From positions 682,001 to 746,000 of the forward strand of contig MU270019.1 in the NCBI GenBank assembly GCA_021432635.1: a DNA stretch of 64,000 nucleotides, read 5' to 3'. The position numbers were made by a program, and so were the translations under genes. Shown piece after piece: positions 44,721-56,697 of this stretch; positions within the stretch are counted from its first letter, which is position 1, and each line of letters opens with the position of its first letter. This stretch comes from Thozetella sp. PMI_491. Lineage: Eukaryota; Ascomycota; Sordariomycetes; Chaetosphaeriales; Chaetosphaeriaceae. The notes below the pieces were generated by a model. It made no database searches, was not told where the DNA came from, and saw only the letters and a list, made by a program, of their open reading frames with translations.

Positions 44721-46121
44721 ATGCCCCTCGAAAAGGCAACCGACACAGAAGAGAGCGGCGAGCTTACGCCTATAACTCTACCTAGCGAGGAAGCCTCTGA
44801 CTATCCAGATGGCGGCTGGAGGGCCTGGACCGCCCTCGCTGGGGCGTGGTGTACTCTGTTCTGCTCATTCGGACTGGTCAACAGCATTGGGGTGTTCCAG
44901 GACTATTACACGCGCGAGCCTTTGCGGCAATACTCACCATCCACCATTGCGTGGATCATGAGCATCGAGGTGTGGACACAAAACTTTGTGGGCATCTTGG
45001 TAGGTAGCAGACGTCCATACCTACCCTCGAAACACGAGAGCTCTTTCTCACAGACAAACAGAGCGGGTATCTGTACGACATATACGGGCCTACCTGGCTC
45101 ATGGTCGGCGGAACAGTTCTGTTCGTCTTCGGGCTAATGATGACCTCGTTGTCCTCGGAGTACTACCAGTTCTTTCTCGCGCAGAGCATCGTCGCGTCGA
45201 TCGGATCCAGCGCCTCCTTCACCGCGAGCATGTCTTCCCTTGCAACATGGTTCTACCGCCGGAGGTCACTCGTTTTCGGGCTCATGATGTCTGGCTCTTC
45301 AGTCAGCGGTGTTGTACTACCGCTCATGATCTCTCAGCTGCTTCGACGTATTGGGTTCCCGTGGACAATGCGAGTGCTTGGGTTCTTCGCCCTCGGACTC
45401 CTCACATTTTCCTGCCTCACCGTCCGATCACGGCTTTCCCCGAACCGGCGGCCGATTGCCCTTAAAAGATACTTTGACGGGCTGCGGGATCCCACAATGG
45501 CACTGACAATTCTCTCCATGTTCTTGTTTTTCTGGGGAATGTTCGTGCCGTTCAACTTCATCCTGGTACAAGCCAAGTCACTGGGGATGGATCCACACCT
45601 GGCCGACTACATTCTGCCTACGATGAACGCTGCTGGGTGAGTGCGGTGTATCTCTACCTCGCCAGATGAACCCACAGCGGCTAACTATGCATAGCTTTCT
45701 GGGTCGAATCATACCCACGATGGCTGCCGACCGATTCGGTCGAATTAATATGACAATAGCCACGGCGTTCCTCACAGCAGTTTTCTGTTTGGCATTGTGG
45801 ATACCTGGGGAAAGCGACGCGTCCATATTTGTCTTTGCTGTGCTCTTTGGATTCTCTTCTGGAGGTTATGTATCACTCGCGCCCGCCATTGTGGCCCAGA
45901 TTTCGCCGATAAAAGAAATAGGCATACGCACAGGATCTGCCTTTGCTTGGTCATCCTTTGGTTCTTTGACGGGGCTTCCACTCGCCGGCGCGATAACCTC
46001 TGCCAGCAACGGCAGCTATTTAGGACTGCAGCTCTTTTGTGGACTCACCAGTCTAGCCTCTGCATTCTCACTAGTATCGGTGAGATATCTGCAAGTAGGA
46101 TGGAAGTTTACCAAAGTATAA
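44721..46121 (+). CDS. MFS transporter, monocarboxylate transporter-like (MCT)
   Basis: Twelve-helix major facilitator of the fungal monocarboxylate-transporter-like group. Three exons (44721-44999, 45062-45636, 45695-46121) give 426 residues. After a short acidic cytosolic tail comes the MCT signature YPDGGWRAW leading into helix 1. Helix 5 includes SIVASIGSSASFTASMSSL, and the loop WFYRRRSLVFGLMMSGSS matches the MCT consensus for the segment after helix 4. The central loop is basic (RLSPNRRPIALKRYF). The last six helices contain GRIIPTMAADRFGRIN and GFSSGGYVSLAPAIVAQI. The substrate (a small carboxylate or a pathway product) is unknown. It lies downstream of the methyltransferase on the same strand and is convergent with an allantoate-permease-type gene. 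Confidence 0.92.
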
Positions 46122-46695
46122 TCTTGCGTATGATTGGAAGTGATTAGTCTTCCTTCTAGATGACCCCAAACAGGAAGGAATCCGCATGCGCTTTCGAGAT
46201 GGAAATCGGCTTGGAATTATGGAAAGCAAAGAAGATTAAACATCCTTGCCCTCCTCTTCTAGTCTCCTATTCCCTATTGCTCCCAGCTACACGTGTGGCT
46301 TCCTCTTCATGCCAGCAAGCAGGCGAGCGCTCGACAGCATCTAGCCACCCCTCTCCATACTCAAGCAAGGTTGGAAGACTTATCCCATTCCCCTTCTAAT
46401 GGTCAGTCAAGAAACAGTTCTTCGCTGCGAGGGTTTTCGGGAAGGTCGCGCTCTTTTCAGCTAGATTGTTGGCGTTCAAGCAAGCATCGCCGCAACATCT
46501 TTTCACTCACGCGCTAGACACTTCAACATTGGTTCTGAATAAATAGAAGACTATATTCTTAATTGAATTGGATATATGGTGTGATTAAGGAGCAGGATAA
46601 AAAGTCACGATCTCCACCATTCCCATACTGCTTTTATAGCAGCGAATTACAAGATGTATCGGAACTGCGGGTTCTACGCCAAGGATTAGTACTTC
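46122..46695. other. Intergenic (convergent 3' ends)
   Basis: Separates two convergent MFS genes. No gene is supported. Confidence 0.5.
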
Positions 46696-48432
46696 TCATA
46701 CTGTGGTAGGAGACTGGAGGAAGCTCACCTTCTTATCGGTCAGATCGTCATCGTAAGCATTGTCGAAGCCCTCCAGGATACCTGCCGTGTCACGCTTCTT
46801 GTTCTCCCGGGCACACACCACTCGGTACACGTACATGAGTACGCAAGAGATGAACGAGGTGACGATGACTACAGAGAAGCCGACGACGTAGCGGGGGGAG
46901 TCCTGGGGACGATACACCAATGGTCCAATGAAGTTACCTGCTGCTAGTCAGTATTTGACGCTCAAAAGTCGCCGGGCTGGAGTCCTTCATACCGAAGCAA
47001 TATCCGATGAACAATCCGGCAGATGCCACCGACTTCTTCGTATATCCCGCGGTGTTGGCGACTTGGACGCCCATGAGCACACCGTAGGATGCGCCGACCG
47101 ACGGCAGGATGAAGACGGCGAACAAGCCGACACCCTTGTTGGTGGATGGGACAGTAACGAGGAGGATACACGCAACGACTGCAATCATTTGCGCGATGAT
47201 GAACAAGTAGGCACGGATGCCCCTGTGCGTGAACTTGTAGCAGAGATAGGTCATAGTAAGCGTGCACGATCCGGACCAGAAGCCGCAAGGCATGAGCAGG
47301 AGCAGTGAGTTGAAGGTGGAAAAGCCGAAGCCGTTGATGATGATGGGGATGAAAGTCGAGATGGGTCCGTTGGCGATCATGCTGAGCATTGCGACGAAGA
47401 AGCACAGCCAAAACTTGATGTCGAGGAGCAGCTCCCACACCTGCGAAACCTTGAAGTGGGTGTTACGAACGCCAGCGTTGTTTGTACGCAGGCGCGCAAC
47501 GGCAATGTAGCGCTCACGCTCGTTGAGAGCCTTCGCCCGGATGGGCTCGGCTGGAAGAGCCCACCAGAGGACAACACCCCAGAGCATGGTCAGACCGCCG
47601 GCAAAATAGTACATGTACGGCCACGAGGAAACACCGCCGTGGATCTGGCCCAGACCCCAGTTGATCAGAGGGGAGACGCAAGAAACGTAGCCAGTGCAGC
47701 AGTACCACATGCTAACCGAAGATGTATTGTCAGCATGGGAACGACGAGAGCCATTGATCAAAAGAGGAAGAAACCACTTACCCCATCCGTAGAGCCTGCT
47801 CATTCTTCTTGTACCAACTGCTGACGACAATCATGAACATAGGGCTAATGCCGCTCTCCAGGAGACCCAAGAAGAAGCGTTGAGCATAGAGGCCTTGGAA
47901 ATTGTGGCACTGGGTCGTGAGAAGAAGGCACAGGCCCCAAATGACGACGGTTACGGAAGCGACTCGCTCGACCGGAAACCGTTGGGCGAGGATCATGACG
48001 GGATAGGCTCCGATGATGAAACCAAGATAGAAGATGGCTGAAGAAAAGGAGTACCGGTCGCCGACCGTAAGCTCTAGGTCCGTTCGCAAACCGAAAAGGG
48101 CCTAGAGAAGTCGATTGTCAGGTTCCATACGATACCATCTAACTAGAGTTTACTTTAAGGAGATATAGACTCACTGCTTGGCCAAGCATAGCCTTGTCGT
48201 AGTATTGTAGAGAGTAGGTCGCGCAGAGGATGGGCATGAGCTTCCAATCCGTCTTGCGGCGAAGCTTCTTCTCTTCCTCGTCCGTCCAGGTCAAGTCGCC
48301 ATCGTATGTGGCAAGGACCCTCATAGCCTCATCGTTGTGGACTGTATCGACCGTCTTGGATGGCTGGACCGCAGCACCGGTCTCCTCGACATGAGCGCCG
48401 CGGCTCACGGCCTCCTTCTCAATGTCCGACAT
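46696..48432 (-). CDS. MFS transporter, allantoate permease family (Dal5/anion:cation symporter type)
   Basis: Twelve-helix proton-coupled permease of the fungal ACS family that takes up small organic anions such as allantoate, nicotinate, pantothenate or dipeptides. Four exons (48432-48175, 48101-47782, 47711-46993, 46937-46696) stay in phase and give 512 residues. The N-terminal tail is acidic (TWTDEEEKKLRRKTDW), as in Dal5-like proteins, followed by LMPILCATYSLQYYDKAMLG (helix 1) and ALFGLRTDL. Later marks are YLGFIIGAYPVMILAQRFP, RFFLGLLESGISPMFMIVVS and WYKKNEQALRMG, the classic ACS loop. SMIANGPISTFIPIIINGFG and GYTKKSVASAGLFIGYCFG then NFIGPLVYRPQDSPRY mark the second half. It diverges from the SDR gene across 0.93 kb. 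It may import the substrate of the neighbouring dehydrogenases and hydrolase, an inference from position. Confidence 0.93.
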
Positions 48433-49358
48433 GGCGACAAGCGGCGGAGTTGTGGGCTATTGTGCGATGGCGAAGACAACAGAAGACTGGCTGGCTGCCT
48501 TTGAGGAAAATTCTGCGGCAAATGCCTCGGTGGAGTTGTCCAGAACGGAAGAAGCTCCAGGGATCGGCATGGTATTTGAACTTGAGCAGAGCAGAGCTCA
48601 TGCCGGCGTTCCAGCTCCCCGGGCCCTGACGTGCGCTGTGTGTGCGTGCTAGCCAAAGGCAGATAGGCGGGTCTAGCAAACGAGGCCCAGCCCCTTGTCT
48701 CGACCCTCTCAACCCCATGGGGGAGATGCGGGCTGCGGGGAAGTGGCCAGATCCTTGGCGCGACCCCTTAGCGCAGGTAAACATGATAACCGAATCCTCA
48801 GCTCCGGAAAGTCACGAGGGGGCCAGCGGGCCAAGGTCATTAGCAGAAGTTCTAGCTGTATCAGTAGTGGTTGTGTGGCCCTTGGAGGTCTGATTGGAGA
48901 GCCGGGGCGCCCTAGGCGAAATCCCTGCGCATCATTAGGCCTGTGGCGCGGCTTCCATGGCATCCCCAAGCGGCATTCGCTCGCTTATCTCAGAAGGGAA
49001 TGCCGAAAAAGGGGCAGATCTGGTCGGCACTCGGCTAACTTTCGACACTATCCTCTACGAGGCTTGGCGACCGAGAACAAAGCTCGTAAAACCAAGCCCT
49101 AGACCACTTGAACATCTCTGGAATACCGCATTTCCCCGCACTTTCTTCTTGGGGGATATCTCCGCATCCGGACGCCTATCCAAAACTCACGATTGCGTCG
49201 CAAGCAACGAATATAGAACTTGGCGTATCCTCGGGACAGGCTGCGAGCAGTCTCACCTCTGATCTTGTCTATTCTTGCTAGTCGTATCTAATCGTCTCCC
49301 CCACTCGCAATCGTCTAAGATCCCTGCTTTTCGTCCCCGTTACTCTTCTCCAGACACC
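48433..49358. promoter_or_regulatory. Divergent promoter region between permease and SDR genes
   Basis: About 0.93 kb between divergent start codons. Overlapping short frames on both strands are not supported as genes. It would suit coordinated induction of uptake and oxidation. Confidence 0.45.
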
Positions 49359-50498
49359 ATGCCGGTCACCCCATATACCTACCGTGGTCCTATCGACCAT
49401 ACGCTGCCCATCGACCGTAGCAAGGCCAAGGGCAAGTCGGTGATAGTGACTGGTGGCGCTAACGGCATGGGAGAGGCCACTGTGCGTGCTTTCGTTGCCG
49501 CCGGTGCCTTCGTAACCTTTGGTGATGTCAACGACCGTGGCACGGAGGTCGAGAAAGAGCTGAACGAGAAACACGGCAACTGCTGTGCGTTTGTCCGGTG
49601 CGACATTCGTAGCTGGGAGGACCAAAAGGCTATGTTCGAGACCGCCAAGGCGAAGAGCCCCGAGAAGAGTGTCGATGTCGTGATAGCAAATGCGGGTATC
49701 AGCCGGAGCTCCGGTGATAGCATGTGGGTTCTGGATGGTTGGTCCCCATAGTCCTCATTCTCACGCTAGTGGTTTGATGCTAACCCTGCTCTCAGACCCC
49801 GAAGGCGAACCCACGAAGCCGGCCCTTAATATTGTGAACACGAATCTGAATGGCTCTTTGTACACCTTCAAGCTTGCTGTCCACTACTTCCGAAAACAAC
49901 CCGATAACGACGAGCGCGATCGTTGCTTTATTATCACCGGTAGTCTAAACGGCGGCTGGATCGACTCTCCTGTAAGCCACCCGCTGAGGACCCGATCGAT
50001 CTAGATATTAGTACTGACCGCGGATTTTAGGGCAACTGGGAGTACACAGCAGCCAAGCATGCTCTGCATGGCTTCACCCGTGTGGTACGCCGATCGAGCG
50101 CCGAGCAAGGCGTCCGAATCGTATACGTCGCACCGTGCTGGATCAGGAGTGCCATCCGGCCGCCGCACTACGAAAAGTGGCTTATGGACCAAGGGGTAGA
50201 GTTCGGCGAGCAAGAAGATGTAGCGAGTTGTATGATGCGGATCGCAACGGACAAGACCTTGAACGGTAAGCGCGGCTACTTTTCTACAGTGCGTTTCATC
50301 GGCACTAACATGATTCTAGGCCAGTCACTGCAAATCACGCCGAGATCCGTGGCAAAAGAAGGTTTTATGGACTTGGACAGAGATGACTACAAGGACACAC
50401 CGGAGGATGCTTATCTAAAGGCAGTGCAGGAGAGACAATTAGTGGTCATCAAGGACAAATGGTACGACAAACAAGACCGACAGGGATTGAACAAATAG
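49359..50498 (+). CDS. Short-chain dehydrogenase/reductase (SDR)
   Basis: NAD(P)-dependent oxidoreductase of the classical SDR family, similar in layout to fungal 15-hydroxyprostaglandin-dehydrogenase-like proteins. Four exons (49359-49737, 49796-49971, 50031-50265, 50320-50498) give 322 residues. The cofactor loop TGGANGMG is at residues 31-38. GDVNDRG suggests NAD preference because an Asp ends beta-2. VIANAGIS is the NAG motif. The catalytic Tyr/Lys are Y190 and K194 in YTAAKHALHGF, with the Ser in ITGSLNGG and the PCWIRSAI segment after it. The last intron (50266-50319) is 54 nt and in phase, so it reads through if retained. Removing it gives LNGQSLQITPRSVAKEGFMD, which fits the family. 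The zinc alcohol dehydrogenase follows on the same strand 0.57 kb downstream. Confidence 0.92.
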
Positions 50499-51063
50499 AT
50501 AGGGTCCCAGGTGACTGGAACACTTGGCTAGCTGAAAACATTGGCATCCGTTCTATACTATGCTATGCACGTATGAGACCCTTGTGCATGGACAAGGCCG
50601 TGCCATCAGCTGAGAGCCCCAGCCATCACATGATTATATCGTAGCCAAAATTGCCACACCTAAGTGATCTATCACTACTCAGTCAAAGCAGTAGGCGAGT
50701 TTGTTCTGGTCAAGCCTGTCTGAGCGGGTGGGTCCTCCGGCAACGCGAAAAGCGGCTACCCTGACTTCGGCATCGGCTACCCCCATCCTAGCGCATGTTA
50801 CCCCTCATCCAGGCGAGCTACTCCAGGTTTGAAGACTTGTCTTGTGGCCTCCAAATCTCCCTTGTGATCCATACCTAGATAGGGAAGGCATATGGTCCGT
50901 CGGATTCCCTCCATGTTTGCTTGCGCTATATATCTGCTTGGCTGAGGAAACAATATTAGAGCTTTCACAGCTTACTATTACCCAAGGAATCAGTCCCACT
51001 CAATAGGTATCCTGTTTCAACTAATTCTATCAGCTGCCCGTACAGTTTCATCGCCGGTCATTC
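50499..51063. other. Intergenic, promoter of zinc alcohol dehydrogenase
   Basis: About 0.57 kb between two plus-strand genes. No further feature is recognised. Confidence 0.45.
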
Positions 51064-52431
51064 ATGATGGGGTCTACTGCCATACCGGAGACAATGCTCG
51101 CATGGAGGAAGCACAAGGGGAACATGGAACCGGTAAGGGATCGACCAGGCGCCTTGGAGTTATGTGGCATGGAGTTCTAACACGGATATCAGGTTTTAGA
51201 GGAGATCCCGGTGCCGAAGGTGTCACCGACGGGCGTTTTGTGCAAAATGATAGCGTCCGGAGGTGTGTTTCTTCTTCCAACCCCAGGAAGAAAGGATCGG
51301 CGGTACTGAGGAATAATAGTTTGCCATAGCGACTACTCCTTGCTCACACGTGAGATACAACCAGACTGGTTCGAAGAAAAGTTCACATTGGTACGCTATG
51401 CCAATGCCCTGTCATATTAACAGTGCGTTGATATTTTTGTTGTAGGGACACGAAGGATGCGGGGAAATAGTTCGCATCGGTGACGAAGTCACCAAGTTTA
51501 AAGTCGTGAGTAATTATCGAGCTCCTAAACAAGTGTAAGTCTCGGGCCACAAGAGCACAATCTAACAACCTCTAGGGGGATATCGTGGCCCTCTTTGCAG
51601 TACCAGGCTGCGGAGCCGCCGATTGTGGGGAGTGCTCGAGGGACCTTCCTCAGCTTTGCGAGAGATGCCACCACTCGGGTATTGGGCAGGATGGATTCTA
51701 CGCGCCATACGCCGCAATGGAAGAGCGTGGGCTTGCTCTAGTTCCTGAGGGAGTGACTCCATCCGAAGCTGCCATCGCTTGCGACGCCGTAACAACAGCG
51801 TACCATGCCGTGACGCAGCGCGCTGAGGTCAAGCCCACAGAACTGGTGTTTCTGTTTGGGCTCGGGGGTCTAGGTTTCAACGCCCTCCAGACTATTCGAC
51901 ATATTGGCGCTCGAGTCGTGGTGTCTGAGATTAACCCAGATCTTGTAGCTGCGGCAAAAGAGCTGGGTATCCCTGAGGGAGACCTTGTGCCTGCCGGAAA
52001 GTCGCCTGTCGAATTTATCGAAGAGAACGGACTATATGGGAAGATCGACACTGTGCTGGATTTTGTTGGAAAACATCAGACTTTTGAGGATGCTCAGCAT
52101 ATTGGTAAGTCTTGTCACCTCTGGCGACAATCGAAATGCTCTGTACTAGTTAACTGACCTTGTATTAGTGCGCCGAGGAGGCAAGATCGTCAACGTTGGA
52201 AGTTTAGACACGGAGAATACTGTACACATGAAGATTGGGACCAGGAAGCGGTTAAGCTTCATATTTTCATATGGAGGACAGGTAAAGGACTTAGAGCAGG
52301 TCCTAGACTTGATAGCGAAGGGAAGCATCCGACCGCGCGTTGAAGACGGAAAGATTAAGGACTTTCCGACAGTCTTGCAAGATCTACACGATGGAAAGCT
52401 CAAGACTCGTGTTTCTCTCTTGCATAACTAG
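51064..52431 (+). CDS. Zinc-dependent alcohol dehydrogenase (MDR family)
   Basis: Medium-chain zinc dehydrogenase oxidising an alcohol with NAD(P). Six exons (51064-51132, 51193-51262, 51320-51390, 51446-51505, 51576-52104, 52169-52431) give 353 residues, and all phases agree. The start reads MMGSTAIPETMLAWRKHKGN. Catalytic zinc ligands are Cys48 in ASGVCHSDYSLL and His72-Glu73 in GHEGCGE. The structural zinc site is CX4CX2CX7C at Cys102, 107, 110 and 118. The Rossmann motif is LFGLGGLGFNALQ, and the beta-2 end VVVSEINPD has Glu/Asn at the discriminating position. The VLDFVGKHQTFEDAQ and VRRGGKIVNVGSL segments complete the cofactor domain. The exon 2/3 junction is diagnostic, since only the AG at 51319 yields VCHSD. 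It lies downstream of the SDR and is convergent with a lactonase-like gene. Confidence 0.93.
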
Positions 52432-53315
52432 ATATATCAATCTATAAAAGAAGAGTTGATCCCTGTCAGATTGCGCTTGCATAGTATCAGGCTGTGAATG
52501 TCCCTTATGGAAGCAACTTATCACTGACATAGATCCCTTAAGCTGGGAATTGCCCTAGGAGTCTTTTCACATGACTTCTATTAGGCGGCTTCTATTGCTA
52601 CATAGCACGCTTGGACTTCGTGGGGCTATGCCTTTTGGGGCTCACGATTAGCTATCTAGAATGAAGCGACCCTCCACGTGGGTAAATGCCACTGCGGGGG
52701 AGGCAAGACTTCCGACGGCTCGAAGCGGCGCATGTCTGAGCCGAAAATCGAAGTGAGACACGGGCGACACGCTAAGACGTTGGGGGCGGCCGACTTGCGG
52801 GGAAATGAAGTATTGGTTTCTCTGCGCCACCATCGACCTCCTATTATCATCACTAGCGAGGTTTCCCGTCTTCTGGATTTTCCGTATCTAGCTACCCCTC
52901 TGCTCGGCAAACCCTATTTGGGACAGTGAGCGGCTTCACCCGTGTCCTATGTTGACAGTGGCTGGACTCCAACTCCCCGATATCGATGGACATCGCTACC
53001 GCATCGGCAAGACGGCATGTCAATGCGACGGGTATGATGTTGATTGGTTAATCAGGGAATAGAATCGATTACCAAGAGCTTGACGTTTTGGTCGACTCTA
53101 GAGAACATACATGCTACAACAATGATCCATGATAATACGTACCAAGAGGTGCCCGTACTGTGGTCTCAACCAGCTCATTGGAATGAAGTTTTGTATAAAT
53201 TTATAGTAATGCTATCGCTGAAGATCCGTCCAATACTATTCGTGCTTGATAAGCATTGCGCTCCCAATGAAGCTATAGCAACTCGACGGCGTGGCCTAGA
53301 TTCCTATAGATACCC
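52432..53315. other. Intergenic (convergent 3' ends)
   Basis: About 0.9 kb between convergent genes. A short plus-strand frame at 52,678-52,929 has no recognisable domain and is opposed by minus-strand frames. No gene is called. Confidence 0.45.
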
Positions 53316-54531
53316 TCACATAACTCCCTTCGTCTGGAAGAAGGGCTTGAGGTCCCCTAAGAAAGCCCACTTGAGATTCTTCCCATATCCTTTCGCCTTC
53401 CAATCGTTGATGCTCGCTGGGAAATGCGGTACGGTGTCTCGGACTGCCCTGTCGTGGGCGATAATAACAAATACATTCTCATCGCAATCGATCTCCTGTA
53501 GGTGACCAATCGTAATGGTCGCCAACGGGATGTCTGTACCGAATTTCAAGTCATAAAGGGTATCATTGGGCTTTCGGTCGCGAATCTTCTGCAGCTCTGC
53601 CCACGCGCCGCCGGGGCAGAAGGAAAGAGATGGATCATGTAGATGGCAAGGGTGCGGGGTGATGGAATCGGGCATAGGAAGGTGCACCGAAGGACGCATC
53701 TCGCCTCCATAGTGGCAGATGTCGCCGCCAAGCCAGATAAAGGTGTCATCTTCAGTAGTAGAGCTTGTAGTTCGAGCCAGTCCACACAGGTGGCCAATAG
53801 CGTGACCGGGACTGTCGATTAGGTAGAAGGATCCGTCGCCAAAGTAGTCGAACGCGTTAAACTTGCCGATCTGGAGAGACCCGGGACCTTTGCAGTCGAT
53901 TTCCCGCAGGTTACGGCCCCTGTCATGGAGTCAGCTTAGTGGGGCCAACAGTCACCTCTAAAGCTACACACTTACTCGTAGTCGCTCTGCTGGATATGGG
54001 ACCGGGGATTCGCCGGCGCACCAGGAAGCATTGCTTCTTTGAATCCGGGTCCGACAATCAGATCGGTGCTGGAGGGGAACGTCGACGGGTCGCCAATGTG
54101 GTCCCAGTGCCAGTGGCTGGCAAATGTCAGCATCCAACAATACCAAATAGCTCAGTCTTCAAAATAGCCCACCTCCAGATCACGGCTTCGATGTCTTTGC
54201 CGGCTACGCCGTTTTCCTCGAGGATCTCGATCACATTTTTGTCCATATCAAATGTGTAATTGGTGCTGGGGATGTAGTTCGAGATATCAGGTGCTAGGTT
54301 CTGCCAGTCCTTCCGGATGCCCAGGTCAAACACCAGCTTACGGCCTGAACTGTGCTCCAGCAAAAAAGAGAACGATGGCCCAGGCGGAAAGGTCTCAACT
54401 CCAGGAACATCAGGCCCCATGAACCGCTTCAGGATCGAGGGGCCGAAGTTGACCGGGTTGATAAGTCGGACGGTGATAGTCTCGCCACCCGGGCTAGGGG
54501 GCAGAGGAACTAGCGGTGACTTTGATGCCAT
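53316..54531 (-). CDS. Metallo-beta-lactamase fold hydrolase, lactonase-like
   Basis: Zinc hydrolase of the metallo-beta-lactamase superfamily, similar to N-acyl-homoserine-lactonase-like proteins and to fungal hydrolases that open lactone or benzoxazolinone rings. Three exons (54531-54173, 54116-53976, 53919-53316) give 367 residues. The metal motif HxHxDH is HWHWDH at residues 121-126 within IWSHWHWDHIGDP. Upstream are FSFLLEHSSGRKLVFDLGIRK and later strands, and the next metal ligand is probably the His of DSPGHAIGHL. A further Asp/His pair is in IWLGGDICHYGGEMRP. No signal peptide is seen, so it is probably cytosolic. A late HFPASINDWKAKGYGKNLKW segment matches fungal relatives. It closes the SDR/ADH block, consistent with degradation of a lactone or lactam compound. 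Substrate unproven. Confidence 0.91.
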
Positions 54532-54818
54532 GATGGATTTGATAGTAGCGAGAAGGACAGTTCGACGAACGAGGACGTCGCGAGAAGAGGCGAGAGCAAC
54601 ACCTCAAGAACATGAAAAAGCGATAAGTCGCTCTACTTTTTGCAGTCGCCATCAAATACTTGGAGAAACCCGGCTGCCTTATGTATCTTGGCCAAAGTAC
54701 AGGACCATAGAGGAATCAGGTCTTCTGAACGAGGTACAACTCCTTCCGACATAGCCGTCCCGCCTCAATGCCAAGCTGCTATGCCCATTATTACTTGCTA
54801 GCGTTACAGCCCTAGCGC

Positions 54819-54890
54819 ACCCCCCGGATTTTGGGGACTACCCCAGCTTTTGGGGATTTGGAGATCCGGGGTACTGCGGAGACATTGCCG
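54819..54890. promoter_or_regulatory. CCCC/CGG palindromic cluster, likely promoter element
   Basis: CCCCGGAT and ATCCGGGG form an inverted repeat around two copies of TTTTGGGGA and one CCCC. Just after it, CGG-N8-CCG (54877-54890) has the form of a zinc-cluster factor site, and CCCC/GGGG words resemble stress-response elements. It lies about 290-360 bp upstream of the lactonase-like start. Confidence 0.5.
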
Positions 54891-56641
54891 ATCACTCGGT
54901 AACGCCCCCGGCTCTCCAAATGCAAGTGTCTCGCTTCCGGTAACCCCAATAGGGATAGCACCAATCATCACTGTTTCCTCTAGTCGGACTTTTAAAAGAA
55001 TCCGCCAGCCGGATTACTTGTTGGCGCTGAAGAGACTACTCCTCGTGATCTTGGCAGAGACGCCAGTTTCACTAGGCCTGGGAGCCCGAGAGATAACCTT
55101 AGGTCTGGATTCGATGCCCCTGGGATGGCTGGTGACGCTCTGACGGCAGAGGCGCTGGAAGCCGGAGGGGAACCAAGGGGTCTGATCCAGCTTTTCTCCG
55201 TGTCAGATGCCAGGTTCAGCGACTTTGATCAACATTTCAAGGGCCTATCATCAGTCGGGATATCTTGGACGGTGGTTTGGCCTTTTATAGATACACCACA
55301 ATGTCACTGAGGACGCAACATGGGCCTCATTAAACACCTGAACGGCTTCGTGACTGGGCTCAACTCTCATCAACTTCTAGTTCAGGTCGTTTAAGCAGAG
55401 GAAAAAATCGCAGAGTGAATCCTCCGGAATTCCGTGGCGATCATATGTACTCAAATTTAACACGGCAATGATGGGGTAAGCGGCTATGATGTTCCTAATG
55501 GTGGGCATTATAGGACTGCTCACTGCTTAACTTGCCTAGTTACTGTCCCGGAGAGGGTTATTCGCAAGCCCAAACGGGTAATGTCACGATTTACGAAAAG
55601 GATTGCCAATGTGCCACTCGTTGATGGTATAACAATGCTTGTGGTGTGCTATCTACGGCTTTCGACTGGCTTTCTGGGACAATACCAACCTTCAGTTGAC
55701 CGGTGATAGCCTGTTAAGGGCACTAACTATTGCCCTAGATAAAACCAAAAGCAAAAGCTATGTAAAGTGTGGAGCCAGCCGTCCTCCAAACTTCATGGAT
55801 ATCTCTATATTTTCCTTCATAAGCCAGGCAGCTGCTCAGGACTAAGAAGAATGCCCAAGGTATGGTTTTAATGCTGATTGAAGCCTTATTTATTACGTAT
55901 GTTCGTCATCCAAAATCGGGGGTGGGATGGGGTAAGGAGTTTTAGATTTTGGCAGAGGTTGACCTGAGTTAAAAGTGAAAAGATGATGCAGGTTTATAGA
56001 TCAGGCTCTGGCCGCCTTCCTCTCAACCGGGGCATGGGCGAATGCGAGAGCACGAGTCCGCGTGTTCGAGCGGTACAGGTCAACCCTCGATTCACAATGC
56101 CAGATCCTCGACCCTCAAAGCGCCAGAGGAGCCGTTGAGAAAAACCTACTTGCCTAAGGAAGTTTTTCGGAACCCCCATCGTTCAATTCTCCCTAGACCA
56201 AAAAAAAAAAAAAACAATCCGCCACCAACGAAAAGAGAAGAGTTGCATAAAATGCAACAACGAGGGGGTTTCTTTTTTGATGGTTTATTTTACATCTTCC
56301 AAAAATATCCTCCCTTCAACTGAGGCAGATTGGCTCTTGTCTATCACAACCGAACGAAAATTCTTTGCCAAACCCTCATTAGCGATCTCACTTCTTGGCG
56401 CTCCTCATTTTCACTTTCCACGTGAGTACCTTACTTGCAACTTGTAAGCGACTTGAAGCACAACGTATTAAAGACTATAGAAGCTAAGTTGCCGCCATGT
56501 ACCGCAAGATCTCGCCAAGATCTTGGCACTCGAAGCCGCCGCAACATTAGTGTGGCACCTCGGGACCTAGTACTCTAGGAGGTGTATGTAATGGGTAGAC
56601 TGACCGGAGTTAGCTACATGAGGATATCGCGTCATCCTGTC

Positions 56642-56697
56642 GGGAGCCTGAAGGTAATTAGAATTCCGTGGGAGCCTGAAGGTAGTTAGAATTGCGT
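56642..56697. repeat. 28-bp tandem duplication
   Basis: Two 28-bp units beginning GGGAGCCTGAAGGTA lie head to tail with two differences, in non-coding DNA. Confidence 0.85.
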
